Positions 19,237 to 27,497 of a stretch of 46,450 bases of DNA are shown piece after piece. The stretch's first letter is position 1. Each line of letters opens with the position of its first letter. A program made the position numbers and the translations under genes. The stretch is from Bacteroidota bacterium (GTDB lineage Bacteria > Bacteroidota > Bacteroidia > Cytophagales > Cyclobacteriaceae). Location: positions 1-46,450 of the forward strand of contig JADFHN010000027.1 of assembly GCA_022567155.1 (NCBI GenBank), written 5' to 3'. The notes under the pieces were generated by a model, which had not been told where the DNA came from, did no database searches, and was given only the letters and a program-made list of their open reading frames with translations.

Positions 19237-20118
19237 CTAATTTACATATTTTGGTTTACCAATGGCTTTTTCAAGCGATTCTTTTTCTTTTCGCAATACA
19301 AATGCCGACACGTAGATGCTGATCTCGTATAATCCCAACAAAGGTAAAGCAATAAGCACCTGGCTGATCGGGTCCGGCGGTGTAAGCAAGGCGCCCAGCA
19401 CCAGAATCACCACTATTGCATGCTTCCTGTATGTGCGCATGACCTTTGGTGTAACAAAACCTACTTTCGATAAAAAATATACGATTACCGGAAGCTGGAA
19501 TACAAAGGCAGACGCCAGCACAAGCATTGTCATGGTTGAAACATAGGATGTAATGTCGAATTCATTTACCACGCTGGGATCAACCTGATAGTGGGAGAGG
19601 AAGTTTACCGAAAGCGGAGAAATAATAAAGTAACCAAACAGTACACCCACCAAAAATAACAAACTTACAAAAAACACGGCCCCTTTTGCATGCTTGATTT
19701 CTTTGCGGTATAATCCCGGACTTATAAAGCGCCATAATTCCCAGAATACGTAAGGAAACGCGAAAATAAGTCCAAGAACTGCCGACGATGTGATGTGCAT
19801 TGAAAACTGCCCGGTCATTTTCAGGCTCTGTATAATAAATGGAAGTTCCGTAATGCAAAGCACTTCCAACTGCAAAGCATCGGCTGCCTTACAAAGTAAC
19901 CTGAAAGTAATGAAATCAGGTCTCGAAGGCCCGAGGATTACCGTATTCCATACAAAGTCTTTCGATAAGAAGGCGGCAATGGCAAACACCAGGATAGCAA
20001 CAAAAGCCCTGATAAGATGCCATCTCAACTCTTCAAGATGGTCCAGAAATCCCATCTCTTTCTCGTGTTCATGTTCGTGATTTTCTTCCGTTTTAGGGGG
20101 TCGAAGTTGTTTTGCCAC
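19237..20118 (-). CDS. tatC: Sec-independent protein translocase TatC
   Basis: The 293-residue inner-membrane receptor of the twin-arginine pathway has six predicted helices. The family signature FLDHLEELRWHLIRA lies at about 24-38, and FPYVFWELWRFISPGLY in the second cytoplasmic loop. A His/Glu-rich N-terminal tail (NHEHEHEKE) is an extra, common in Bacteroidota. It would work with TatA/B proteins encoded elsewhere; none are in this window. It lies 38 bases downstream of glyA and four bases before rpiB, so all three are probably cotranscribed. Confidence 0.95.
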   Translation of the reverse strand: MAKQLRPPKTEENHEHEHEKEMGFLDHLEELRWHLIRAFVAILVFAIAAFLSKDFVWNTVILGPSRPDFITFRLLCKAADALQLEVLCITELPFIIQSLKMTGQFSMHITSSAVLGLIFAFPYVFWELWRFISPGLYRKEIKHAKGAVFFVSLLFLVGVLFGYFIISPLSVNFLSHYQVDPSVVNEFDITSYVSTMTMLVLASAFVFQLPVIVYFLSKVGFVTPKVMRTYRKHAIVVILVLGALLTPPDPISQVLIALPLLGLYEISIYVSAFVLRKEKESLEKAIGKPKYVN

Positions 20119-20156
20119 TTGTGCGAATTATAATGACTAAATTAAATTCATAAAAA

Positions 20157-21446
20157 TCAGGATACTTCAGTAGTTACAGCATACAATGGAAAAGAATTCA
20201 TCCATGTGTTTACTTCGTTTTTCGTTTCCAGAATCAGGTTTTCGTTATCTTTACCTTCAAGCATCTTGTCGATCAATCCGGCAATCCTGGGCATATCTTC
20301 TTCTTTCAGTCCTCTTGTGGTTATGGCAGCAACTCCAATACGCATTCCTGAGGTAACAAACGGCAAAGTATCATCGAAAGGCACCATATTTTTATTTATG
20401 GTAATATTTGCTTTGATAAGATAACTCTCCGCCTCTTTTCCGGTCAGATTTTTTGACCGCAGGTCAATGAGCATCATATGATTATCGGTACCATCAGAAA
20501 TGATCTTATAACCTTTATCGATGAATGCCGATGCCAATGCTTTCGCATTTTTTTGTATTTGCAACACATAATAGAAGTAGTCGTCGGTCAGCGCTTCGCC
20601 AAAAGCAACCGCTTTGGCAGCGATCACATGCTCAAGCGGACCTCCCTGTGTGCCCGGAAACACGCCGGAGTCAAGTATTGCCGACATTTTACGGATGGCG
20701 CCTTTGGCCGTTTTCATACCCCAGGGATTATCAAAATTATTTCCCATGAGAATCATCCCTCCCCGTGGTCCACGCAATGTTTTGTGTGTGGTTGTCGTTA
20801 CGATATGACAGTATTCCATCGGGTCATTCAGCAATCCTCTGGCTATTAATCCTGCAGGGTGGGCAATATCTGCCAGCAGGAGGGCTCCAACCTGATCGGC
20901 AGTTTCGCGCAGCCGTTTGTAATCCCAATCGCGGCTGTAAGCAGATGCTCCGCAAATGATCAGCCTGGGTTTTTCCTTCTTTGCGATTTTGCTTACCCGG
21001 TCCCAGTCAATGGTGCCTGTTTCCTTTTCAACACCATAAAAAGCTGGTTTATACAGTTTGCCAGAAAAATTTACCGGTGACCCATGCGTCAGATGGCCTC
21101 CGTGCGACAGGTCAAATCCAAGAATTTTGTCGCCCGGCAGAAGAACGGAAAGCATTACAGCCGCATTTGCCTGCGCACCGGAATGCGGCTGTACATTCAC
21201 CCATGCAGCTCCGAATAATTCTTTGGCCCTGATGCGGGCAATCTCTTCAACCTCATCCACTACTTCGCAGCCACCATAATACCGTTTTCCCGGCAAGCCT
21301 TCTGCATATTTATTGGTAAGAACACTGCCCGTGGCTTCCATCACCTGACGGGATGTAAAATTTTCGGAAGCAATGAGTTCAAGCCCCTGCTCCTGTCTTG
21401 ACTGTTCTTTCTCTATTAATTCAAATATGAGTTGATCTCTTTCCAT
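20157..21446 (-). CDS. glyA: serine hydroxymethyltransferase
   Basis: The 429-residue cytoplasmic PLP enzyme interconverts serine and glycine while charging tetrahydrofolate with a one-carbon unit. Clear signatures are LIASENFTS near residue 25-33, [14 protein letters not shown] near 48-60, the PLP-lysine motif [14 protein letters not shown] near 220-235, and FPGTQGGP. Length is normal. It is the first gene of glyA-tatC-rpiB. No glycine riboswitch was recognised upstream. Confidence 0.96.
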   Translation of the reverse strand: MERDQLIFELIEKEQSRQEQGLELIASENFTSRQVMEATGSVLTNKYAEGLPGKRYYGGCEVVDEVEEIARIRAKELFGAAWVNVQPHSGAQANAAVMLSVLLPGDKILGFDLSHGGHLTHGSPVNFSGKLYKPAFYGVEKETGTIDWDRVSKIAKKEKPRLIICGASAYSRDWDYKRLRETADQVGALLLADIAHPAGLIARGLLNDPMEYCHIVTTTTHKTLRGPRGGMILMGNNFDNPWGMKTAKGAIRKMSAILDSGVFPGTQGGPLEHVIAAKAVAFGEALTDDYFYYVLQIQKNAKALASAFIDKGYKIISDGTDNHMMLIDLRSKNLTGKEAESYLIKANITINKNMVPFDDTLPFVTSGMRIGVAAITTRGLKEEDMPRIAGLIDKMLEGKDNENLILETKNEVNTWMNSFPLYAVTTEVS

Positions 21447-21580
21447 CCGTTTCTTTTAAAAAAAAATCTGGTCAAAATTAAAAGAACCTCAAGTAATAAC
21501 CAATTTGCATTTGCAATCAAATGCTGTTGCTGCTGAAATAATTTGGATGTAACTTGAACATATTAAACGATAACGCAATT

Positions 21581-22315
21581 ATGAAAATAAAAAGAATCCC
21601 TAAAACCGTCATATTTTTTCTTTTCCTCCTGTTTTTAAATGCTTGCGACACCCTGCAATACAAACGGGGGAATGGAGAAATGGTGGTGAAAACACACTAT
21701 CCGGATGACTTTGATGAGATTGCTATTAATGGAAACTACGAAGTATTCCTGGAAAAAGGCAATGAACCAAAAGTGGTAATCAATGTGGATGAAAATCTGC
21801 TTGAATATATCGAAGTAGAATCCTACCAGGGCATATTGTATATCTCCTCTACAAAAAAAATCCGTAGCAAGGAAGAGATAAAAATCTTTATTACATACCG
21901 GAATGTAAAGCGGATATCAAATAGTGGCGTTTCTGCCATATTTACCGAATCACCATTGGTTTCCGAAAAGCTGAATCTTACTCTTTCGGGAGCAGGTTTA
22001 ATAGAAATGGAACTGGATGTATCCACTCTTGAGATTAAATTGTCGGGTGCAGGCTATATCAAGCTTAAAGGTTCGGCAAACAACCAGGTAGTAAGTATGT
22101 CCGGAGCAGGAGGCCTGGATGCCTACGAACTTGAATCTACCGACTGTGATATTTCGATAAGTGGCGTAGGTGGAGCAAAAGTCTATGTATCAGGCACACT
22201 TATTGCCTCGGTGAGCGGAGTAGGCAGTATCATGTACCGGGGAAATCCGGTACATGTCAACCGAAAAGTAAGTGGTATTGGGAAAATCCAGTCTATAAAT
22301 GAAGAAAATCTATGA
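21581..22315 (+). CDS. head-GIN domain (DUF2807) lipoprotein
   Basis: This 244-residue lipoprotein has its anchor Cys in LFLNACDTL near residue 22. It then folds as a right-handed beta-helix made of short repeats: ISNSGVSAI, LTLSGAGLI, IKLSGAGYI, VSMSGAGGL, ISISGVGGA and VSGVGSI. This is the DUF2807 (head GIN) architecture, often annotated as a putative autotransporter adhesin head; true function is unknown. I chose the ATG at 21581 because it puts a normal charged signal peptide before the lipobox. A TTG at 21554 is possible. Confidence 0.88.
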   Translation: MKIKRIPKTVIFFLFLLFLNACDTLQYKRGNGEMVVKTHYPDDFDEIAINGNYEVFLEKGNEPKVVINVDENLLEYIEVESYQGILYISSTKKIRSKEEIKIFITYRNVKRISNSGVSAIFTESPLVSEKLNLTLSGAGLIEMELDVSTLEIKLSGAGYIKLKGSANNQVVSMSGAGGLDAYELESTDCDISISGVGGAKVYVSGTLIASVSGVGSIMYRGNPVHVNRKVSGIGKIQSINEENL

Positions 22316-22535
22316 ACCGGAAAGCACTCCGATTCGAAAATTACCTCAACATTAAGGGGTACTGATTTTATGCCATTTTGTTGCCGGGGGTTCCAAATCA
22401 GGTATCTGACTAAATGCAAAGAAGAGGACAATGTTTAACAGGATTGAAACACTGACTGTAAATAAGATTGGCAGGTTTCTTGAACAGTAAATCATTTTAA
22501 AGTAATTTGTCCGATATACAATAAAAACAGATGAT

Positions 22536-22601
22536 ATGAATCTCGCAATGATTGCATTAATTGTTACTTTTTTTGCCATCTTCAAAATTGTTAATAGTTA
22601 G
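22536..22601 (+). CDS. possible 21-residue membrane microprotein or leader
   Basis: The frame encodes 21 residues that are almost entirely hydrophobic (MNLAMIALIVTFFAIFKIVNS, one potential helix). It ends four bases before the start codon of the OmpA-like gene. The closeness suggests translational coupling or a leader role, but chance cannot be excluded at this size and no family is known. Confidence 0.3.
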   Translation: MNLAMIALIVTFFAIFKIVNS

Positions 22602-22605
22602 GCAT

Positions 22606-24453
22606 ATGAACCGTGATTTAAGACCAGTTTTGATAATGATTTTAATCATTATTCCTTTAATTACAGAAGCCCAGCGAAAAACAAGATTTCTTCGGGGGGC
22701 CATCAACAAACCCGGGTATAATAACATTTACCCGTTTCTGAGTGGTGATGGCAGTACCATGGTTTTTATGAATGATTACACTGAAGACAGAAGTTATCAA
22801 ATTAAATTATCGCGAAGAGACGCCGGCGGAAAGTGGCTGGCTCCGGATGACATGGTTCTAAGTACGGCCAAAACGATTATGCAGGGTGCTTATTGCCTGA
22901 GTTTCGATGGCACATTGTTGATTTATGCTTCCAGGGGCGGTGCAGGTGTAGGCGGATATGACTTGTGGTGGTCTGCCTTTGATGGTTCAAACTGGTCCAC
23001 TCCCCGGAATTTTGGTGCGCCACTTAATTCTTCCGAAAATGAAACGTTTCCCTGCCTTTCAACCGATGGCAACGAATTGTATTTTACGCGTTGCACTATA
23101 GTGTCAGGCAATAATGTGCAGGATTGTAAAATCATGGTATCCAAAAGAAAAAGGGGCAGGATCATAGGCTGGAATGAACCTGTTGCACTAACCTCAGTAA
23201 TAAATTCAGGAAATACACTTATGCCGCGGTTTTTTCCGGATAATAAAACGATGTATTTCCTATCTTCAAAAAGTACTGATGCTCCAATGAAATGGTATTA
23301 TACGAAAAAAGAAACGGAAGCATGGCGAAATCCGGAAGAAATAGCATTCTTAAATGAACTGGAAGGAAAATTATATGTAGGAATGTATTATCGTACCGGT
23401 CTTTTGATCACCGCTCAAAAAAATGAGCGCGATAAATTCAATTTTGCAGAGACTCCGATTCCTGAAAAATTCAGACCTGACAAGGTGGTCATAAAAACCG
23501 GGTTTGTATTAAACAGCGATGAAGAACCCCTGAATTCTGAAATCAGGGTCCGCAATTTTGAAACAGGTGAGATGGTAGCAACATCCCGGCCTGATGCTGA
23601 AGATGGCGCTTATACGGTAATTATTCCCGAAGGGGGTGTATATGACTTTTCAGTAAACGCAAGAGGAGGGCCTGAAATTTATTTTTCAGAGCTTTTGGAT
23701 CTGACTGCTCTCAGAACTTCCAGGCAAACGAAAGCAGACTATACACTTTTCAGTATAGCTAATGAAACCATATTGCCGTTAAATGTGCTGAAATATTACG
23801 AAAACAGTCCGGAAGTAGATGAAAGATCGGGGCCGGAGATCAAGCGGCTTACACGGCTATTAAAAAGAAATGAAGATTTTATATTCGAGATTGCCGCCTA
23901 TCAGGATTCTGTTTTAATGGATACCATTCCCCACTCCGGGCTTACAGAAATTATTGCCGATACCATCATCCGCTATGAGATCGTTTTGACACTGGACAGC
24001 GCCCGGTACGCAGCCAGCCTCCAGCCTGATGATACCACCCGGATTGAAGATACCACACACGTAGCGGACAGCGTGCAACTGGCCAACAGTGCTCAGCTTG
24101 CAGACAGCATTCAAGCTACATTGTCCAGACTTAAACCTATTGAAACAGACTCTATCCTGAAAGTATGGAATGATTCACTGGCTATTGTACGTAACGATAC
24201 GTTGCTTGCCCGGATATTTTTAGCTTCGCTTGCAGCCAGGGTGGACAGCATTGAATACATTGAAATAAAATACACTTACCATAATGACCTTACAATAAAA
24301 AGAGCAGAAGCTCTGGCGAAAATCCTTGTCGAGAACGGAATTGACAAAAACAGGATTATTACGGCAGGATACGGAGACAAAAAACGTCCGGTATCCGTAT
24401 TCGATACGGAACAATTGAAAACGGGATTGGTTGAGATCCGGTTCTTCAGATAA
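22606..24453 (+). CDS. PD40 beta-propeller/OmpA-family outer membrane protein
   Basis: The 615-residue exported protein has a signal peptide (about 1-24, ending ITEAQ). PD40/WD40-like beta-propeller blades follow (about 40-270; FPCLSTDGNELYFTR and PRFFPDNKTMYFLSS are typical), then a carboxypeptidase-regulatory-like segment (about 300-375). A Thr/Asp-rich linker leads to a C-terminal OmpA peptidoglycan-binding domain (KRAEALAKILVENGID, about 565-615). Such proteins tie the outer membrane to peptidoglycan or accompany secretion systems in Bacteroidota. I chose the ATG at 22606 because the signal peptide starts there. The OmpA domain is short at its front, so its peptidoglycan binding is less sure. 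Confidence 0.85.
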   Translation: MNRDLRPVLIMILIIIPLITEAQRKTRFLRGAINKPGYNNIYPFLSGDGSTMVFMNDYTEDRSYQIKLSRRDAGGKWLAPDDMVLSTAKTIMQGAYCLSFDGTLLIYASRGGAGVGGYDLWWSAFDGSNWSTPRNFGAPLNSSENETFPCLSTDGNELYFTRCTIVSGNNVQDCKIMVSKRKRGRIIGWNEPVALTSVINSGNTLMPRFFPDNKTMYFLSSKSTDAPMKWYYTKKETEAWRNPEEIAFLNELEGKLYVGMYYRTGLLITAQKNERDKFNFAETPIPEKFRPDKVVIKTGFVLNSDEEPLNSEIRVRNFETGEMVATSRPDAEDGAYTVIIPEGGVYDFSVNARGGPEIYFSELLDLTALRTSRQTKADYTLFSIANETILPLNVLKYYENSPEVDERSGPEIKRLTRLLKRNEDFIFEIAAYQDSVLMDTIPHSGLTEIIADTIIRYEIVLTLDSARYAASLQPDDTTRIEDTTHVADSVQLANSAQLADSIQATLSRLKPIETDSILKVWNDSLAIVRNDTLLARIFLASLAARVDSIEYIEIKYTYHNDLTIKRAEALAKILVENGIDKNRIITAGYGDKKRPVSVFDTEQLKTGLVEIRFFR

Positions 24454-24585
24454 TAAATTGTTCCGGGATTTCAGAAATATTCATAAATAACATTACAGGG
24501 AGTAAAGTTAGCCCTGGGCTTAATTGTATATAATTGTGATTTTTTGTAGCCTTAGGTAATCTTTTATAAATGTTTCGAATAAAGA

Positions 24586-25311
24586 ATGAATAAAGATAAA
24601 ATTTTTGATGATTCACGTCAGAAGGTGCCTGATTTTGAATTTAACAGAGCTGTTGTTTCAGTATTTGATGACATGGTGGTGCGGTCCGTTCCGTTTTATC
24701 TTGAAATCCAACGCATGATCACTGAATTGGCTGCTGATTTCGCTTTGGAAGGAACACAAATTTATGATTTGGGCTGCTCTACAGGGACAACCATGATGAA
24801 CCTGGATAAAGTAATTGATCCTAAAATCAGGTTTGTTGGTATTGATAATTCTGATGAAATGCTAAAATCGTGCAAGAAAAATTTAAAGAGTGCAGGGATT
24901 ACCCGTGATATTAACCTTGTTAAAGCGGACATCAACAATGGCGTATTACTGGAAAATCCCTCCGTTGTTATTCTTTGCCTTACCCTTCAGTTTGTCCGAC
25001 CGCTTTACCGGGAAAAGTTATTGAAAAGTATATATGATCAATTACATGAAAATGGGGCGCTTATTATGATCGAAAAGGTGCTGGGTGAAGCCACCCTGTT
25101 TAACCGAATGTTTATAAAATATTATTATGATTTTAAACAGGCCAACAATTACAGTCAGACAGAAATTGCAAAAAAACGTGAAGCGCTCGAAAATGTGTTA
25201 ATCCCATACAAATTAAAAGAGAATGAAGATATGCTGAAAGACTGTGGCTTCAAACATATAGAGGTGTTTTTTAAATGGTACAATTTTTCCGGATTTGTTG
25301 CAATGAAATAA
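24586..25311 (+). CDS. cmoA: carboxy-S-adenosyl-L-methionine synthase
   Basis: The 241-residue SAM-dependent enzyme makes carboxy-SAM from SAM and prephenate, used by CmoB to modify wobble uridine 34 in tRNA to cmo5U. CmoA features: DKIFDDSRQKVPDFEFNRAV at the start, the phosphate-binding YDLGCSTGTT motif near residue 62-71, IDNSDEM, and LCLTLQFVRP. The C-terminal YNFSGFVAMK is typical. No cmoB gene is adjacent. The next gene begins one base after the stop, so the pair is an operon. Confidence 0.9.
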   Translation: MNKDKIFDDSRQKVPDFEFNRAVVSVFDDMVVRSVPFYLEIQRMITELAADFALEGTQIYDLGCSTGTTMMNLDKVIDPKIRFVGIDNSDEMLKSCKKNLKSAGITRDINLVKADINNGVLLENPSVVILCLTLQFVRPLYREKLLKSIYDQLHENGALIMIEKVLGEATLFNRMFIKYYYDFKQANNYSQTEIAKKREALENVLIPYKLKENEDMLKDCGFKHIEVFFKWYNFSGFVAMK

Positions 25312-25312
25312 T

Positions 25313-26026
25313 ATGGTAAAAATCGGCAATTTTTTCTTTCATCACAGGAACTATCTTTTTCCTTTTTTTTACCTGATATTATTTGTCCCTGCACCCCAAA
25401 TTACACAGTATTATACCTTTGTATTGATTGCAGGACTATCGTTAAGCATTTTTGGACAAGCTGTCAGGATACTTACAATAGGGTTGGTTTATATACATAG
25501 AGGGGGAAGAAACAGGAAAATTTACGCAGAAGGTCTGGTAACCGATGGGATATTCGCACATTGCCGCAATCCCATGTATGTAGGGAATGTATTAATGCTG
25601 ACAGGTATGGCAATTTTATCAAACTCACTCTTGTCTGTTCTTATTATAGCTCCCTTCTTTCTATTTATTTATCAGTCTATTATCCTGGCTGAAGAAGATT
25701 TTCTGCACGGAAAATTCGGACCCGATTATGAAAAATATTGTGCAAATACAGACCAATGGTTTCCACGTATGAAAGGCCTTGGCAGCACCATTCATTCACT
25801 TCAATTCCGCACAAAAGATGCAGTCTTTAAAGAGTGCAATACTACGTATTTATGGATGACAGGTGCGGTCATGATTATAGCAGTGAATTTTTTCAGGATG
25901 CATGGTAAAAGTTATTTTGAAGCACACCTGCCTGTGTTGGCTTGGTTGTGGATCCTGATTACGATGGGGTACCTTTCGCTAAAATTGATTGATAAAAAGA
26001 AATTATTTTTTTTCTCAAAACAGTAG
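25313..26026 (+). CDS. isoprenylcysteine carboxyl methyltransferase (ICMT/PEMT-like) family membrane protein
   Basis: The 237-residue integral membrane protein has about five helices. The SAM-binding signature of the ICMT/phospholipid methyltransferase family is present: HCRNPMYVGN near residue 83-92, then AEEDFLHGKFGPDYEKYC near 126-143. Members methylate small hydrophobic molecules or lipids; the substrate here is unknown. It is coupled to cmoA with a one-base gap. A C-terminal extension of about 80 residues with two more helices lies beyond the usual catalytic core. Confidence 0.82.
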   Translation: MVKIGNFFFHHRNYLFPFFYLILFVPAPQITQYYTFVLIAGLSLSIFGQAVRILTIGLVYIHRGGRNRKIYAEGLVTDGIFAHCRNPMYVGNVLMLTGMAILSNSLLSVLIIAPFFLFIYQSIILAEEDFLHGKFGPDYEKYCANTDQWFPRMKGLGSTIHSLQFRTKDAVFKECNTTYLWMTGAVMIIAVNFFRMHGKSYFEAHLPVLAWLWILITMGYLSLKLIDKKKLFFFSKQ

Positions 26027-26076
26027 CTTCTGGAAGTATAAACGTAATTAATACGTTGAAATTAGTCAGCGGGAAC

Positions 26077-26748
26077 TCACCTCTTATGCTGTAATAAATA
26101 TTCCCGCTTCAGCAAAGGACAGATTTTGTATCTTTCGTTTCTTGTGTCGTCGTATAAGGCTTCGAGTAATTCATAAACGTGGCCAATTCCTATATGCCCT
26201 GCCCATTCGAAAGGCCCGAATGGATAGTTGGTTCCCAGCTTCATTGCATGATCCACTGCTTCTTTTTCTGCCGTTCCTTCCTGAACGGTAAAGTACGCCT
26301 CATTTATAATCATGCAAATCACTCTTGGCGTTACCATCCCTACCCGGTCTTCAACCACAGTGTATTCAAACCCAAGCTTACTTGAAATCGCTTCCAGTAT
26401 TTGCCGGTCTTCTGTTCGGAGAACCGTCAGTTCGAGAAGCTCCCGGTCGAAAAATGACGGTAAACCGTTAAAGCCTAAAAAGGTGCATGAAAAGTTGTGA
26501 TCCAGGTAAAAGGAGAGTTCCGCCAGGGTAGTTTTAATGGTGTTGCAAAAAACTACCTGATGCTCTTCGTGGATGTATTGCTCAGGATTTTCAGGGAATT
26601 CATCAGTAAAAAAATCAAACACCACATCATATCCCGAAATATCAAGAGCTGTACTGTTTTCCGTGTCGGTGTCATAACGGAATTGATCCTTAAACTTTGA
26701 TGAAAATTCCAGAATGTTGTTATCATTTCCCCTTACTAATACGTTCAT
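26077..26748 (-). CDS. 3-hydroxyacyl-CoA dehydrogenase C-terminal domain protein lacking an NAD-binding motif
   Basis: This 223-residue protein has the 3HCDH C-terminal helical domain: DRVGMVTPRVICMIINEAYF at about 135-155, and GTNYPFGPFEWAGHIG near 180. Its N-terminal region is shorter than a true Rossmann domain and shows VRGNDNNILEF where GxGxxG would stand. It is probably not a functional dehydrogenase by itself, or it binds a different ligand. I chose the ATG at 26748 (MNVLVRG); another ATG sits at 26763. It is divergent from ridA. Confidence 0.72.
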   Translation of the reverse strand: MNVLVRGNDNNILEFSSKFKDQFRYDTDTENSTALDISGYDVVFDFFTDEFPENPEQYIHEEHQVVFCNTIKTTLAELSFYLDHNFSCTFLGFNGLPSFFDRELLELTVLRTEDRQILEAISSKLGFEYTVVEDRVGMVTPRVICMIINEAYFTVQEGTAEKEAVDHAMKLGTNYPFGPFEWAGHIGIGHVYELLEALYDDTRNERYKICPLLKREYLLQHKR

Positions 26749-26800
26749 AAAATTATGATTCATAAATTAGCTGTTTTAAAAATAAACAATCTTTAAAACT

Positions 26801-27181
26801 ATGAATAAATCTGTTGTAAACACCGGAAATGCCCCGGCGCCTATCGGGCCCTATAACCAGGCTATTCTGGCAGGTGATACATTATATGTTTCAGGCCAGA
26901 TACCCATTGATCCTGTCGGTGGAGAAATCGTACAGGATACCATTGAAGAAGAAACCCGGCTGGTAATGACTAACATGGGTAATATACTGAAGGAAGCGGG
27001 AATGGATTACAGTCACGTTGTAAAATGCTCCATTTTTATTAACGACATGAATAATTTTGGTAGCGTTAATGAGGTTTACGGTACTTTCTTTCAGGAACAG
27101 GCGCCGGCAAGGGAAACTGTTGAGGTAAGCCGCCTGCCTAAAGATGTACGGGTGGAGATATCGTGTATTGCAGTGAAATAG
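26801..27181 (+). CDS. RidA family enamine/imine deaminase
   Basis: This 126-residue cytoplasmic protein is of the YjgF/YER057c/UK114 family, which hydrolyses reactive 2-aminoacrylate-type enamines from PLP enzymes. Family motifs are NAPAPIGPYNQAI, YVSGQIPIDP and the closing RLPKDVRVEISCIAVK, which includes the Arg that binds the substrate carboxylate. Length is normal. It is divergent from the 3HCDH-like gene with about 50 bases between starts. Confidence 0.93.
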   Translation: MNKSVVNTGNAPAPIGPYNQAILAGDTLYVSGQIPIDPVGGEIVQDTIEEETRLVMTNMGNILKEAGMDYSHVVKCSIFINDMNNFGSVNEVYGTFFQEQAPARETVEVSRLPKDVRVEISCIAVK

Positions 27182-27259
27182 ATTCAAGTGCTGGTGGAAG
27201 TACACGGTACCGGAGATGTATGTGTGTTATACAATCTCCAATGATCAACATTTTTGGCC

Positions 27260-27316
27260 CGGAAGTAACCTGCCCGTTCCTGCCTTGCCGGTAGGCAGGA
27301 GGCAGTCGGGCTTCCG
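27260..27316. repeat. nested palindromic element, possible ridA terminator
   Basis: Three nested stems can form: CGGAAG/CTTCCG (27260-27265 with 27311-27316), GCCCG/CGGGC (27272-27276 with 27307-27311) and CCTGCCT/AGGCAGG (27279-27285 with 27293-27299). The GC-rich structure could end ridA transcription, although no T-run follows, or be a REP-like repeat. The outer two stems share base 27311, so both cannot pair fully at once. Confidence 0.5.
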
Positions 27317-27462
27317 AACCAAAGGGAAAGACATTGAATTCATGCTGCAGATAATACATTTGGTTTATCTGGGCAAAAGCGATGTACATAAGCTCTTATA
27401 ATCCGGACCTTCGCCTTCTGACATGAAACTTCTCTTATGAATAAAAAACAATCTGATTTAGG

Positions 27463-27470
27463 TAATTTTG
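27463..27470 (+). promoter_or_regulatory. candidate -7 element for gltX
   Basis: TAATTTTG is an exact TAnnTTTG match, 27 bases upstream of the gltX start codon. No good TTTG element is seen at the usual distance upstream, so only the -7 half is supported. Confidence 0.35.
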
Positions 27471-27497
27471 CAGTTCGTTTGAAATGCATATTATAAT

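Larger units (their letters stand above)
27182..27497. other. 316-bp gap between ridA and gltX
   Basis: No gene is supported. It holds a large nested palindrome (27260-27316) and a candidate gltX promoter (27463-27470), each listed separately. Frames on both strands in this stretch are short and match no family. Confidence 0.6.
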
